DNA of 64,000 nt from Pseudomonas chlororaphis (GTDB lineage Bacteria; Pseudomonadota; Gammaproteobacteria; Pseudomonadales; Pseudomonadaceae): NCBI RefSeq assembly GCF_003731765.1, contig NZ_MOAL01000002.1:310001-374000 (forward strand), written 5' to 3'. Shown piece by piece: positions 21,163 through 31,778 of this stretch. The first letter of the stretch is position 1. Every line of letters starts with the position of its first letter. The notes under the pieces are model-generated. The model worked only from the letters and a program-made list of their open reading frames with translations, searched no databases and had not been told where the DNA came from. Position numbers and translations under genes: made by a program.

Positions 21163-21210
21163 TTCGCCGTCAGCCACCCCAGGGATTCACCCAGGGCAGC
21201 TGACGGCGAA
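21163..21210. repeat. Long inverted repeat between convergent genes
   Basis: Perfect 12-base arms TTCGCCGTCAGC / GCTGACGGCGAA enclose 24 bases. It fills the gap between the META gene and the TlpA-like gene, which converge, and may act as a bidirectional terminator despite lacking a T-run. Confidence 0.6.
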
Positions 21211-21213
21211 AGG

Positions 21214-21681
21214 TCATTGGGCGCTACGCAGCGTCTGCAGCTTGGCGGTCACTCCGGCGGCCGTCTGTTCCCCCATCAACTGCTCACGCACCTTGCCCTT
21301 GTCATCAATGATGAAGGTCACGGGTAGCGCTTCACTGCGCGGCAGCTCGAAGTGTTCCGCAGGGTCCTGGGCCAGTACGGTGAATTTGATGCCCAGTTTT
21401 TCACTGACGCTTTTCAATTCCTCGCCCTGCACATTATCGAAATTGACCCCCAGCACCGTAACCGGCTGCCCCTTGAGCTGTTCGCTCAGGGCATTGAGCT
21501 CGGGAATCTCGGTCCGGCACGGGCCGCACCACTCCGCCCAGTAGTTGAGCACCAGCCAATGCTTGTCCACGCGCTCGGCCGAGACCTTCTGGCCATGCTG
21601 GTCGACCCCGTAATCGTTGCCGCAGCCGCTCAGCAGCAAGGTGCCGAAAATCGCCAGTGCCGCCGCCAGTTGCCTTGTCAT
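21214..21681 (-). CDS. TlpA-family thiol:disulfide lipoprotein
   Basis: Thioredoxin-fold protein of 155 residues anchored as a lipoprotein: signal ending LLLSGC (Cys20). The active site is WCGPC, Cys52 and Cys55, in a YWAEWCGPC context, followed by a cis-Pro region (ALPVTFIID). TlpA/ResA relatives act as periplasmic reductants for cytochrome c or other secreted proteins; the partner here is unknown. ATG at 21679-21681; divergent from arsC. Confidence 0.92.
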   Translation of the reverse strand: MTRQLAAALAIFGTLLLSGCGNDYGVDQHGQKVSAERVDKHWLVLNYWAEWCGPCRTEIPELNALSEQLKGQPVTVLGVNFDNVQGEELKSVSEKLGIKFTVLAQDPAEHFELPRSEALPVTFIIDDKGKVREQLMGEQTAAGVTAKLQTLRSAQ

Positions 21682-21807
21682 GCGCTGTTCCTTGTCTGAA
21701 AAATGATCTGAAACTTATTGCGGCTGCGACCCATCGCCTCCCACGGTTCAGCAGGGCCCGCCGCGCAGGTAGAATAGCCGCCACCTTACGCAAGATGCGA
21801 CCCGCTC

Positions 21808-23181
<1,374 letters not shown>

Positions 23182-23268
23182 GTCGCGACGCGGCCAGCCA
23201 CCGGGCTGACCGCCGCTGCCGCCTGGCAGGCAGACGCCCTGATACCCACGACTTTTCTCGGAGCAGGC

Positions 23269-23940
23269 ATGCACGATTACAAATGGTTGAATGAATACTG
23301 TCTTAACCGCTTCGGCTCCAAAGCGGCCCTGGAAGATCACTTGCCGAGCCCGGCCAGCCCCGAGTTCCTGCGCTCGCTAAGCGCTGATCGCTACCTGTCG
23401 ACCCTCGCCCTGCGGGTGTTTCGCGCAGGCTTGAAACACAGCCTGGTGGACGCCAAATGGCCGGCCTTCGAAGAAGTGTTCTTTGGCTTCGACCCGGAAA
23501 AGGTGGTGTTAATGGGTGCCGAGCACCTAGAGCGACTGATGCAGGACACGCGCATCATCCGCCATCTGGGCAAGCTCAAGAGCGTGCCGCGCAATGCGCA
23601 GATGATTCTCGATGTGGAAAAACAGCACGGTAGCTTCGGCCAGTTCATCGCTGACTGGCCGAGCGACGATATCGTCGGGTTGTGGCAGTACCTGGCCAAG
23701 CACGGCAACCAGATGGGCGGTCTGTCGGCGCCGCGCTTCCTGCGGATGGTGGGCAAGGACACCTTCATCCCGACCTGGGACGTGGTGGCCGCCCTCAACG
23801 CCCAGAACATCGTCGACAAAGTGCCCAGCAGCAAGCGCGACCAGGCATTGGTTCAAGAGGTGTTCAATCAGTGGCAGCAGGAAAGCGGCCGCCCGCTGTG
23901 CCAACTGTCAGCCATGCTGGCCTACACCGTGAATCACTGA
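23269..23940 (+). CDS. Tag-like DNA-3-methyladenine glycosylase family protein
   Basis: Helix-hairpin-helix protein of 223 residues. Residues about 55-110 (FDPEKVVLMGAEHLERLMQD, then IIRHLGKLKSVPRNAQ) align well with E. coli Tag. Differences are notable: the N-terminal Cys/His and C-terminal His/Cys zinc-snap residues of Tag are missing, and the position of the Tag catalytic Glu in the segment before AGL reads as Arg. It may therefore have altered or no glycosylase activity. It follows the DUF2069 gene by 87 bases and has its own AG-rich ribosome site. Confidence 0.8.
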   Translation: MHDYKWLNEYCLNRFGSKAALEDHLPSPASPEFLRSLSADRYLSTLALRVFRAGLKHSLVDAKWPAFEEVFFGFDPEKVVLMGAEHLERLMQDTRIIRHLGKLKSVPRNAQMILDVEKQHGSFGQFIADWPSDDIVGLWQYLAKHGNQMGGLSAPRFLRMVGKDTFIPTWDVVAALNAQNIVDKVPSSKRDQALVQEVFNQWQQESGRPLCQLSAMLAYTVNH

Positions 23941-23953
23941 TAACCCCGCCAAA

Positions 23954-23987
23954 CCCAGGGCCAGGCCCCGGCAATGCCTGGCCTGGG
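23954..23987. terminator. GC-rich hairpin between convergent genes
   Basis: Arms CCCAGGGCCAGGC / GCCTGGCCTGGG (one bulged G), between the glycosylase-like gene and ttcA. No T-run, so termination is only probable. Confidence 0.5.
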
Positions 23988-24018
23988 CTGCTAGCCCCTC
24001 CAGCGCCGGAGTCAGGGC

Positions 24019-24843
24019 CTAGAGGTTGACCACATTGACGAAGCGCGAGGCCGCGCTTTCGTCGATCCGCAGGTTGTTGAAGTCGAACAGGTTGCGGTCC
24101 GCCAATTGGGACGGAATCACATTCTGTAGGCCGCGGAAAATACTCTCGGTGCGCCCCGGAGTCTTGCGCTCCCACTCCTGAAGCATCTCCTTGACCACCT
24201 GACGCTGCAGATTTTCCTGAGAGCCGCAGAGGTTGCAGGGGATGATCGGGAACTGCTTGAAGTCGGAATAGGCCTGGATGTCCTTCTCGTTGCAGTAGGC
24301 CAGCGGACGGATCACCACATTGCGCCCGTCATCGGCACGCAGCTTGGGCGGCATGGCCTTGAGCGAGCCGTTGTAGAACATATTGAGGAAGAAGGTTTCG
24401 ACGATGTCATCGCGATGATGACCAAGGGCCATCTTGGTCGCCCCGATCTCGTCGGCAAAGGTGTACAGGGTGCCGCGACGCAGGCGCGAGCACAGTGAAC
24501 AGGTGGTCTTGCCTTCCGGGATCAGCTCCTTGACCACCGAGTACGTGTCCTTCTCGACGATGTGGTATTCGATCCCCAATTCCTTGAGGTACGCCGGCAG
24601 CACATGCTCGGGAAACCCTGGCTGCTTCTGGTCCATGTTCACGGCGACGATCTCGAACTTGATCGGCGCGACCTTCTGCAGGTGCAGCAACACATCAAGC
24701 ATGGTGTAGCTGTCCTTGCCGCCGGACAGGCAAACCATGACCTTGTCACCGTCTTCGATCATGTTGAAATCGGCGACCGCTTCCCCCGCCAGACGGCGAA
24801 GGCGTTTCTGCAGTTTGTTCTGGTTGACCGTAAGAGTGCCCAT
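24019..24843 (-). CDS. ttcA: tRNA 2-thiocytidine(32) synthetase TtcA
   Basis: ATP- and iron-sulphur-dependent enzyme that thiolates C32 of certain tRNAs. The protein is 274 residues from ATG 24841-24843; the longer frame upstream is rejected because the family begins near [10 protein letters not shown]. The PP-loop SGGKDS is at residues 40-45, and the cluster cysteines are Cys115 and Cys118 (CSLC) and a third in NLCGSQ. Divergent from the Yip1 gene across a 281-base gap that contains a small inverted repeat TGCGAC/GTCGCA at 25021-25037. Confidence 0.96.
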   Translation of the reverse strand: MGTLTVNQNKLQKRLRRLAGEAVADFNMIEDGDKVMVCLSGGKDSYTMLDVLLHLQKVAPIKFEIVAVNMDQKQPGFPEHVLPAYLKELGIEYHIVEKDTYSVVKELIPEGKTTCSLCSRLRRGTLYTFADEIGATKMALGHHRDDIVETFFLNMFYNGSLKAMPPKLRADDGRNVVIRPLAYCNEKDIQAYSDFKQFPIIPCNLCGSQENLQRQVVKEMLQEWERKTPGRTESIFRGLQNVIPSQLADRNLFDFNNLRIDESAASRFVNVVNL

Positions 24844-25124
24844 GGCGCTTGAAATCCGCGAGGTGTGTGACGAAAAGCCGGATATTTTACGCAAAAACCC
24901 CGGTTCGGCAAAAGCCTGGGCCGCCCGCCAGCCTGGGGTATGCAGGTGGCGATTAAGCGGCGGTTTTACAGCGCAATTTGCTCTAAGAGCCCCGCCCCTA
25001 TTGGGCAAGCCCTTCTATACTGCGACATAAGGTCGCATGAATATTCAGACCTTTACCTTACTTGGCCGCTGGCCTGTAGGCGCTCCACTGGGGGGCGATG
25101 GCAACACAACAGGAGTGACTGACT

Positions 25125-25727
25125 ATGATCCATCATGTCGTAGGACTCTTCACCCACCCTGACCAGGAATGGCGCGAAATTCGTGGCGACAAAGAAGAAA
25201 GCATCAGCCACATGTACCTCACCCACACCCTGGTCCTCGCCGCGATCCCGGCGATTTCAGCCTTTATCGGTACCACCCAGGTTGGCTGGGTCATCGGCAG
25301 TCGGGCGCCGGTCATGCTGACCACCGAAAGCGCACTGTGGATGACCATCATGTCGTACCTGTCGATGCTCGGCGGTGTGGCGGTCATGGGCGCGTTTGTC
25401 CACTGGATGGCCCGCACCTACGATGCCAACCCAAGCCTGGCGCGCTGCATCGCATTCGCCACCTACACCGCGACACCGCTGTTCGTCGGCGGGTTGGCGG
25501 CGCTGTATCCCCATATGTGGCTGGGGATGATCGTCGGCACGGCGGCCATCTGCTACACGGTGTACCTGCTGTATGTAGGGCTACCGACCTTCATGAACAT
25601 TCCTGCGGACGAGGGTTTCCTGTTCTCAAGTTCAGTGCTGGCCGTAGGGCTGGTGGTGCTGGTGGCGATCATGGCGTTCACCGTGATCGTCTGGGGCCTG
25701 GGCGTCGGCCCTGTGTATACCAACTGA
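25125..25727 (+). CDS. Yip1-family inner-membrane protein
   Basis: Membrane protein of 200 residues with five hydrophobic helices between about residues 35 and 195. The N-terminal cytosolic segment VVGLFTHPDQEWREIR is the signature of bacterial Yip1-domain proteins. Function unknown in bacteria. AGGAG ribosome site 13 bases before the ATG. It is followed by a terminator at 25760-25785, so it appears monocistronic. Confidence 0.86.
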   Translation: MIHHVVGLFTHPDQEWREIRGDKEESISHMYLTHTLVLAAIPAISAFIGTTQVGWVIGSRAPVMLTTESALWMTIMSYLSMLGGVAVMGAFVHWMARTYDANPSLARCIAFATYTATPLFVGGLAALYPHMWLGMIVGTAAICYTVYLLYVGLPTFMNIPADEGFLFSSSVLAVGLVVLVAIMAFTVIVWGLGVGPVYTN

Positions 25728-25759
25728 CGCCTTCCGAAAACTATAAATCTGCCAATACA

Positions 25760-25785
25760 GGCCGCCGCAAGGCGGCCTTCTAATT
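25760..25785 (+). terminator. Terminator after the Yip1 gene
   Basis: Perfect stem GGCCGCC / GGCGGCC with a GCAA tetraloop, then TTCTAATTT. Short T tract, so moderate strength. Confidence 0.7.
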
Positions 25786-25885
25786 TCAGCGGGTGCATGT
25801 CATCGAACATGACCATTCGGCGCCTGAACGATTCGGCAAACCGGGTATTTGCGGCATACTCGCCCTCTCTGGAGAACCGTTAAGC

Positions 25886-26380
25886 ATGCCCGAGCAACTC
25901 AATACCCGCGTCGAAGACTGTTTCCAACTCGCTGAATCCTTTTTCAAACGCCCTTTCAAACGCCCGGTGGTCAGCCTCAAGCTGCGCGGTCAGAAAGCCG
26001 GTGTCGCCCATCTGCACGAGAACCTGCTGCGCTTCAACCCCCAGCTGTACCGGGAAAACAGCGAAGACTTCCTCAAGCAGACCGTGGCCCATGAAGTGGC
26101 CCACCTGATTGCCCACCAGCTGTTCGGCGAACGTATTCAGCCCCATGGCGAAGAATGGCAACTGATCATGCGCGGCGTGTACGAGCTGCCGCCCAATCGC
26201 TGCCACACCTACGAGGTCAAGCGCCGCAGCGTGGCCCGCTACATCTACCGTTGCCCCTGCCCCGACAGTGATTTCCCGTTCTCGGGGCAACGCCACAACC
26301 TGGTGAAACAGGGGCGGCGCTACCTGTGCCGACGCTGTCGGAACACCTTGGTGTTCAGCGGAGAAACCCGGGTGGAGTGA
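25886..26380 (+). CDS. sprT: SprT-family zinc metalloprotease-like protein
   Basis: SprT-domain protein of 164 residues, related to the protease core of eukaryotic Spartan. Active-site HEVAH is at residues 69-73 with the third ligand in QPHGEEW (His87). A C-terminal zinc ribbon has four cysteines (RCPC and CRRC). The ATG at 25886 is chosen over the in-frame codon at 25793 because the family begins MPEQLNTRVEDC-like and the upstream part is not conserved-looking. Physiological substrate in bacteria is not known. Confidence 0.92.
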   Translation: MPEQLNTRVEDCFQLAESFFKRPFKRPVVSLKLRGQKAGVAHLHENLLRFNPQLYRENSEDFLKQTVAHEVAHLIAHQLFGERIQPHGEEWQLIMRGVYELPPNRCHTYEVKRRSVARYIYRCPCPDSDFPFSGQRHNLVKQGRRYLCRRCRNTLVFSGETRVE

Positions 26381-26413
26381 CGTCCGGCAGGTGCAACACC
26401 AACCATCTGCTGG

Positions 26414-27595
26414 TTAGGCGATGACCTTGGCCCCACGCAATTCCTCGATGCGCTCAGGGCTGTAGCCCAGTTCAGCCAATACCTCCGCGCTATGAGCGCC
26501 GAGGCCGGCACCGATATGCCGAGGCGCCGGCAAGCCCTGGGAGAACTTCAGCGGGCAGGCGATCTGCGCCTGGCTGCTGCCGTCTCCACGAGGCACTTGC
26601 TGGACCAACTCTCGCGCCTGCAATTGGGGATGGGCCAGGGCTTCGGCCAGGCTCAGCACCGGCTCGACACAAGCATCAAGGGGGGCGAACAGGGCACAGA
26701 GTTCGGCGAAGTCGTGCTTTTCAAACTCGATCTGCAGGGCTTGCTTGAGCGCCTGTTGCTGGACCGGCTCGGGCGACAGGCCCAAGACCGACAGTTCCGG
26801 CCGCCCCAGGGCCTGACACAGCGCCTGCATAAACCCCGGCTCCAGGCTGCCCACCGAAAGCCAACGGCCATCACGGCTGCGGTAGTAGTCATAAAAGCTG
26901 CCGCCATTGAGCAGTTGGTCTTCCCTTCCAGGCTCCACGCCGCAGGCCAGGTAACCGGCGCCAGCCATGGCGTGCAGGCTGAACACACAGTCGGTCATGC
27001 TCACGTCCAGGTGCTGACCCTGACCGCTATGCTGGCGGGCGATCACCGCCGCCAGCAAGGCGATCACCCCGTGCAACGAACCACCGGCAATGTCCGCCGC
27101 CTGGATCCCCAGAGGCAGCGGCCCGCTGTCTTGGCGCCCGGTGTAACTGGCCAACCCCGACAGTGCCAGGTAGTTGATGTCGTGCCCGGCGCGGTCCTTA
27201 TAGGGGCCGGTCTGGCCGTAGCCGGTGATGGAGACATAAATCAGCCGCGGGTTGATCGCCTTCAACGCCTCGTAACCCAGGCCCAGGCGCTCCATCACCC
27301 CCGGGCGGAATTGCTCGAGGACAATGTCATGCTCAAGCACCAGTTGCTTGACCACCTCCAGTGCCGCCGGCTGCTTGAGGTCCAGGGCCAGGCTGCGTTT
27401 ATTGCGGTGTAGATAGGCATGGCTGGCGGAAATCCCCTGGTCGTAGGGCGGCAGCACCCGCAACAGGTCCGTGCGACTCGGCGATTCGATGCGCAGCACC
27501 TCGGCGCCCATGTCAGCCAACAACAACGAGGCGAACGGCCCCGGCAACAGGGTGGAAAAATCCAAAACCTTGAGTGATGCCAACGGCCCCGGCAT
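26414..27595 (-). CDS. CaiB/BaiF protein, alpha-methylacyl-CoA racemase-like
   Basis: Family III CoA-transferase fold, 393 residues from ATG 27593-27595. The residues that define racemases of this family are present: His138-Asp139 in AGHDINYLALSG, Asp168 in QAADIAGGS and Glu252 in GSLEPGFM. That supports epimerisation of 2-methylacyl-CoA thioesters (branched-chain or sterol side-chain breakdown) over CoA transfer, although no beta-oxidation genes are adjacent. It is downstream of dctA but separated from it by a bidirectional terminator. Confidence 0.88.
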   Translation of the reverse strand: MPGPLASLKVLDFSTLLPGPFASLLLADMGAEVLRIESPSRTDLLRVLPPYDQGISASHAYLHRNKRSLALDLKQPAALEVVKQLVLEHDIVLEQFRPGVMERLGLGYEALKAINPRLIYVSITGYGQTGPYKDRAGHDINYLALSGLASYTGRQDSGPLPLGIQAADIAGGSLHGVIALLAAVIARQHSGQGQHLDVSMTDCVFSLHAMAGAGYLACGVEPGREDQLLNGGSFYDYYRSRDGRWLSVGSLEPGFMQALCQALGRPELSVLGLSPEPVQQQALKQALQIEFEKHDFAELCALFAPLDACVEPVLSLAEALAHPQLQARELVQQVPRGDGSSQAQIACPLKFSQGLPAPRHIGAGLGAHSAEVLAELGYSPERIEELRGAKVIA

Positions 27596-27705
27596 AACGC
27601 TGCTCCTCTGTGGATCGACTGTTCCACAGAGTAGGCAGCCGCGCCGCCAGCGGCAATTACCCCATGCATCCGCCAGACTGACCATTGCGCTCAAATTCCA
27701 GGCGA

Positions 27706-27732
27706 TAAAAAACCCGCCGAAGCGGGTTTTTT
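27706..27732. terminator. Bidirectional terminator between dctA and the racemase-like gene
   Basis: Stem ACCCGC / GCGGGT with CGAA loop, flanked by six A on the left and six T on the right. It follows the dctA stop (minus strand) by 14 bases. Confidence 0.9.
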
Positions 27733-27745
27733 AGTACAGCCTTGC

Positions 27746-29077
27746 TTACTTGACGGTTGGCGCCGGACCTTCGGCAACACCCAGGTCGTCTTCTTCACGG
27801 GTGTCGGAGATGCCACGACCACCGGAAGCCAGCTCAACCTGCAGCTTGTCTTCGTCCAGTTCCTTGACCCACTTGGCAACCACCAGGGTGGCCACAGCGT
27901 TGCCCACCAGGTTGGTCAGGGCGCGGGCTTCGGACATGAAGCGGTCGATACCCAGGATCAGTGCCAGGCCGGCAACCGGCAGGTGGCCCACGGCGGACAG
28001 GGTCGCTGCCAGCACGATGAAGCCGCTACCGGTAACGCCTGCAGCGCCCTTGGAGGACAGCAGCAGCACCAGCAACAGGGTGATCTGGTGGGTGATGTCC
28101 ATGTGAGTGTCAGTCGCTTGAGCGATGAACACCGCCGCCATGGTCAGGTAGATCGAGGTACCGTCGAGGTTGAACGAGTAACCGGTTGGGATCACCAGGC
28201 CGACCACCGACTTCTTGGCACCCAGGCGCTCCATCTTGATCAGCATGCGTGGCAGTGCCGATTCCGAGGAGGACGTGCCCAGTACGATCAGCAGCTCTTC
28301 ACGGATGTAGCGGATCAGCTTCAAGACGCTGAAACCGTGGGCGCGGCAGATACCGCCCAGCACCACCAGTACAAAGAGTACGCAGGTGATGTAGAAGCAG
28401 ATCATCAGTTGACCCAACTGCACCAGCGAACCTACGCCGTAGGCGCCGATGGTGAAGGCCATGGCACCCAGCGCACCGATAGGCGCCAGTTTCATGATCA
28501 TGTTGATGATGTTGAACATCACGTGGGCGAAGCGATCGATGAAGTCCAGCACCGGCTTGCCGTAGGCACCCAGGCGATGCAGGGCGAAACCGAAGATCAC
28601 CGAGAACATCAGCACTTGCAGGATGTCGCCGGTGGCGAAAGCGCCGACGATGGTCGACGGAATCACGTTGAGGATGAAGCCGACGATGCTCTGGTCAGCG
28701 CCTGCGGTCACATAGGCAGCGACTTTCGAAGCGTCCAGGGTGGCGACGTCGATGTGCATGCCGTTGCCCGGCTGCACGACGTTGACCACGATCAGACCGA
28801 TCAGCAGGGCAACAGTGGAAACGATTTCGAAGTACAGCAGTGCGTAGCCGCCGGTCTTGCCGACCGATTTCATGCTCTGCATGCCAGCGATACCGCTGAC
28901 CACGGTGCAGAAGATGATGGGGGCGATGACCATTTTGATCAGTTTGATGAACCCGTCACCCAGCGGCTTCAAGGCCACGCCGGTCTGAGGATAGAAGTGA
29001 CCGAGCAGGATGCCGATGGCGATGGCAACGATCACCTGGAAGTACAGGGTTTTGTAGAAGGGCTGACGAGTCGTCAT
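27746..29077 (-). CDS. dctA: C4-dicarboxylate transporter DctA
   Basis: Proton/sodium symporter for succinate, fumarate and malate in the DAACS family, 443 residues from ATG 29075-29077. It begins [19 protein letters not shown]; eight transmembrane helices plus re-entrant loops are predicted, with the serine-rich loop [11 protein letters not shown] and the substrate motif [13 protein letters not shown] near residue 310. The upstream region has a sigma-54 promoter (29205-29222) and two palindromes suited to an NtrC-type activator such as DctD, though dctB and dctD are not in the window. A small leader hairpin lies at 29143-29160. Confidence 0.97.
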   Translation of the reverse strand: MTTRQPFYKTLYFQVIVAIAIGILLGHFYPQTGVALKPLGDGFIKLIKMVIAPIIFCTVVSGIAGMQSMKSVGKTGGYALLYFEIVSTVALLIGLIVVNVVQPGNGMHIDVATLDASKVAAYVTAGADQSIVGFILNVIPSTIVGAFATGDILQVLMFSVIFGFALHRLGAYGKPVLDFIDRFAHVMFNIINMIMKLAPIGALGAMAFTIGAYGVGSLVQLGQLMICFYITCVLFVLVVLGGICRAHGFSVLKLIRYIREELLIVLGTSSSESALPRMLIKMERLGAKKSVVGLVIPTGYSFNLDGTSIYLTMAAVFIAQATDTHMDITHQITLLLVLLLSSKGAAGVTGSGFIVLAATLSAVGHLPVAGLALILGIDRFMSEARALTNLVGNAVATLVVAKWVKELDEDKLQVELASGGRGISDTREEDDLGVAEGPAPTVK

Positions 29078-29142
29078 TGCAAGTTTCCTCAAGAGCCTCG
29101 GTGTACACCATCCATCGATGCACACGACGCCTAAAGTGCGAA

Positions 29143-29160
29143 CCCTCCTGCACTGGAGGG
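29143..29160 (-). other. Hairpin in the dctA leader
   Basis: Arms CCCTCC / GGAGGG around a six-base loop, within the roughly 116-base leader predicted from the sigma-54 promoter. Confidence 0.45.
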
Positions 29161-29204
29161 ATTTGTTTTGTCGAGCTGCGCTCAGGCAGATCTACTCGCT
29201 CTAT

Positions 29205-29222
29205 CGCAAAGCTCGTGCCATT
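29205..29222 (-). promoter_or_regulatory. Sigma-54 promoter of dctA
   Basis: On the minus strand: ATGGCACGAGCTTTGCGA, a full match to the TGGCACG-N4-TTGC consensus (-24 GG at 29218-29219, -12 GC at 29206-29207). Predicted start near 29194. Confidence 0.88.
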
Positions 29223-29299
29223 GTTCAGAAATATCCTACAGGCCTTTAGACATCAGGCTATCAGCCCCATTGGCCCCCTCCAGCCCACGCGCCAGAGGT

Positions 29300-29354
29300 G
29301 GCGGATTCCCGCCAACCTGCCACTGATCGTTCTACAATTTGGCGGATATCCGCC
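29300..29354. promoter_or_regulatory. Paired palindromes upstream of dctA (activator sites)
   Basis: GGCGGATTCCCGCC at 29300-29313 and the perfect palindrome GGCGGATATCCGCC at 29341-29354. They differ at two central bases and are 41 bases apart, about four helical turns. They lie about 80 to 135 bases upstream of the dctA -24/-12 element, the usual range for enhancer-binding proteins, and also upstream of the AraC gene. Confidence 0.65.
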
Positions 29355-29411
29355 TTGTTGCTCCCTGTCGCGCTGGCTAACATCCGCGACTCAATGGACG
29401 GACCGACCTTC

Positions 29412-30410
29412 ATGCGCGAACGCACCATCGCCAGTCACTTTGCTCGCGCTGCCCTGGTTGGCGCGCGCCGCCGAGGCCATGACTATGGCCCCCTGCTGCA
29501 GCGCCTGGGGATCAGTGCCGAGCTGCTGAGCCAACCGAAGGCGCGGATCGCTCCCGAACAATTTGCCGGCCTGCTGCAACAGCTGTGGCTGGAGCTGGAC
29601 GATGAATACCTGGGCTTCGGCCATGGCCCGAGCCGACGCGGCACCTTCGCCATGATGTGCCATGCCCTGATTCACTGCCGCACCCTGGAAAAGGCGCTCA
29701 ATCGCGGCTTATTGTTTTATAGCTTATTCCCAGAGGCACCGCGGTTGAGTCTGACGTACGAGGGGGAAATGGCCCGCTTGAGCCTGGATGACTCCGAGCT
29801 TTGGGACCCGGATCACTTCCTCAGCGAGAGCCTGCTGTTGATTTGGCACCGCTTGGGCAGTTGGCTGATCGGCCAGCGAATCCGCCTGGAGCAGGCCAGC
29901 TTCAGTTACCCGAAACCTCAGCACGCCGCCGAGTACGAGCTGCTGTTCCCCTGCCCGCTGCAGTTCGCCAGTGCCTCCAGCAGCCTGCTATTCCAACGGC
30001 GCTACCTGGACATGCCGCTGCTGCAGGACGAACGCACCCTCAAGCATTTTCTTGAACGCTCGCCCTCTGACCTGCTCGCTCGCCCGGACGAAGGCGACAG
30101 CCTGAGCAGTCGCTTGCGCCGCTTGCTGAGCCGCGACACCGAACACTGGCCAGACCTGGAAAGCGTCGCCCAGCAATTGCACGTCAGCCCCCAGACCTTG
30201 CGCCGTCATCTGCGCGAAGAAGGCGCGAGTTTCCAGGGTTTGAAGGATCAACTGCGTCGGGACATTGCCATCTACCACCTGGGGCGCGCCGACCTGTCGT
30301 TGCAACAGATCGCCGAACAACTGGGGTTTTCCGAGCCTTCAGCCTTTCACCGAGCCTTCAAGAAGTGGACCGGGCTGACACCCGGCGCCTATCGCGCCGG
30401 AGAACACTGA
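29412..30410 (+). CDS. AraC-family transcriptional regulator
   Basis: Regulator of 332 residues. The N-terminal two thirds is the Arabinose_bd-type ligand domain (ISAELLSQPKARI, then GTFAMMCHALIHC). The C-terminal AraC double helix-turn-helix includes SVAQQLHVSPQTLRRHL and QIAEQLGFSEPSAFHRAFKKWTG. The ATG at 29412 is preferred; 29394 is an in-frame alternative. This subclass (OruR/GbuR-like) usually controls catabolic genes nearby, so dctA, divergent from it, is a possible target, but sigma-54 control argues for another activator there. Confidence 0.9.
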   Translation: MRERTIASHFARAALVGARRRGHDYGPLLQRLGISAELLSQPKARIAPEQFAGLLQQLWLELDDEYLGFGHGPSRRGTFAMMCHALIHCRTLEKALNRGLLFYSLFPEAPRLSLTYEGEMARLSLDDSELWDPDHFLSESLLLIWHRLGSWLIGQRIRLEQASFSYPKPQHAAEYELLFPCPLQFASASSSLLFQRRYLDMPLLQDERTLKHFLERSPSDLLARPDEGDSLSSRLRRLLSRDTEHWPDLESVAQQLHVSPQTLRRHLREEGASFQGLKDQLRRDIAIYHLGRADLSLQQIAEQLGFSEPSAFHRAFKKWTGLTPGAYRAGEH

Positions 30411-30431
30411 GCCCAATAGCCCAGCGCAGGG

Positions 30432-31778
30432 TCAACGCAGCGGAAAGTGAATGCGGAACGCCGCGCCGCCCAATACCGATTCGCCCAGGGTCAGTTGTGC
30501 GCCGTAGCTTTCAATGATGTCTTTGACCACTGCCAGGCCGATGCCCTGCCCCGGATGCTGGCGATCCAGGCGCTCACCGCGCTGGAGAATTCGCGCCCGC
30601 TGGTCTGCCGGCACACCCGGGCCGTCATCCTCGACACACATCTCAGCGCCCTCCAGGGTGTCGCGCACACTGATGCGCACCGAGCCCAGGCACAGGCGAT
30701 AGGCGTTTTCCAGCAAGTTGCCCAGCAATTCCAGCAAAGCACCGTGTTCGATCGGCACATAACAGCGTTCCGGCAAATCGAAAGACACCTGGACCTGCTT
30801 GTCGCGGTAAACCTTGTCCAGGGTGTCGCAAAGGCTCTTGAGCACCGGGCGCAAACGCACCCGGTGGCGTACCAGGCCGCTCTTGCGCAGGCTGGCCCGC
30901 TGCAATTGGTAGCTGATCTGCTGGCTCATACGCTCGATCTGGCTTTGCAGCACCCAGGCCTGCTCACGCTCGGCGGGCCGCTGTGCCATGTCTTCGCTCA
31001 CACCCTGCAACACCGTCAGCGGCGTTTTCAGGCTGTGGGCCAAATCATCCAGGGAATCGCGATAACGGCTGCGCTGCTCGCGCTCACTGTGCAGCAAACG
31101 GTTCAGCGAGCCGGTCAGGCGCAGCAACTCTCGGGGGTGCTGCTCGCTGAGGCTTTCCCGGGTGCCACTCTCGATCTGGTCCAGCTCCCGGCTCAAACGA
31201 CGCAACGCCTGCAAACCCCAGGTCAAACCGAGCCAGAGCAGGGCCAGGAGCACCAGCAGCGCGGCACCAAAGCCCAGGTAGAGGTTTTCCCGCACGCCTT
31301 CCAGAGTCTGTTCATACTCGCGCACCGGTTGCAGGGCGACGATGCTGAATGCCGCATTCTTGCCGCCCAGCAGCTTGATCTCGACGTCGTAGACAAAGTA
31401 TTCCTGCCCATCGACTTCGTGGATCCGCGCAAACTCATTGCCACGCCCGTCATAGCGCGGCTTGTAGTTGATGTTCTCTTCCTTGGTCGCCCGCGAGCGC
31501 CACACCAGCTTGCCGTCGCGGTCGTAGATGTAGCCCAGCAGACGGCTGTCCGCCAGGTTGAAACGCTCATCGGGCAACTGCGCGGGCATCTGCAGGTGGT
31601 TGTTTTCAATCCGAGCGGCGGAGATCAAGGTAGTGACATCAGACGCCAGGCGCTGCTCGATAGAGTCCTGCAACGCCAGGCTGAAGGCGCCTTGCATGGC
31701 CGGCAGCAACGCCAGCATAAACAGTACCGCCAGGGTGGTGGCGGCCAGCATCAGGCGCAAACGCAGCGATCGAATCAT
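30432..31778 (-). CDS. phoQ: Sensor kinase PhoQ
   Basis: Inner-membrane sensor of low divalent cations and cationic peptides, partner of PhoP; 448 residues. Helices at about 10-33 and 168-190 flank a periplasmic domain (about 38-165) with an acidic GQEYFVYDVEI region. HAMP, then the HisKA motif with His248 in DLAHSLKTPLTVLQ, then HATPase_c ending GQGIGLAVVKDII. The ATG overlaps the phoP stop by four bases. The operon order oprH-phoP-phoQ is that of P. aeruginosa and supports the assignment. Confidence 0.95.
   Translation of the reverse strand: MIRSLRLRLMLAATTLAVLFMLALLPAMQGAFSLALQDSIEQRLASDVTTLISAARIENNHLQMPAQLPDERFNLADSRLLGYIYDRDGKLVWRSRATKEENINYKPRYDGRGNEFARIHEVDGQEYFVYDVEIKLLGGKNAAFSIVALQPVREYEQTLEGVRENLYLGFGAALLVLLALLWLGLTWGLQALRRLSRELDQIESGTRESLSEQHPRELLRLTGSLNRLLHSEREQRSRYRDSLDDLAHSLKTPLTVLQGVSEDMAQRPAEREQAWVLQSQIERMSQQISYQLQRASLRKSGLVRHRVRLRPVLKSLCDTLDKVYRDKQVQVSFDLPERCYVPIEHGALLELLGNLLENAYRLCLGSVRISVRDTLEGAEMCVEDDGPGVPADQRARILQRGERLDRQHPGQGIGLAVVKDIIESYGAQLTLGESVLGGAAFRIHFPLR

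Noticed and set aside
25021..25037. TGCGAC/GTCGCA inverted repeat between ttcA and the Yip1 gene
   Set aside because: Only six-base arms; frequent by chance in GC-rich DNA, noted in the ttcA entry but not called as an operator.
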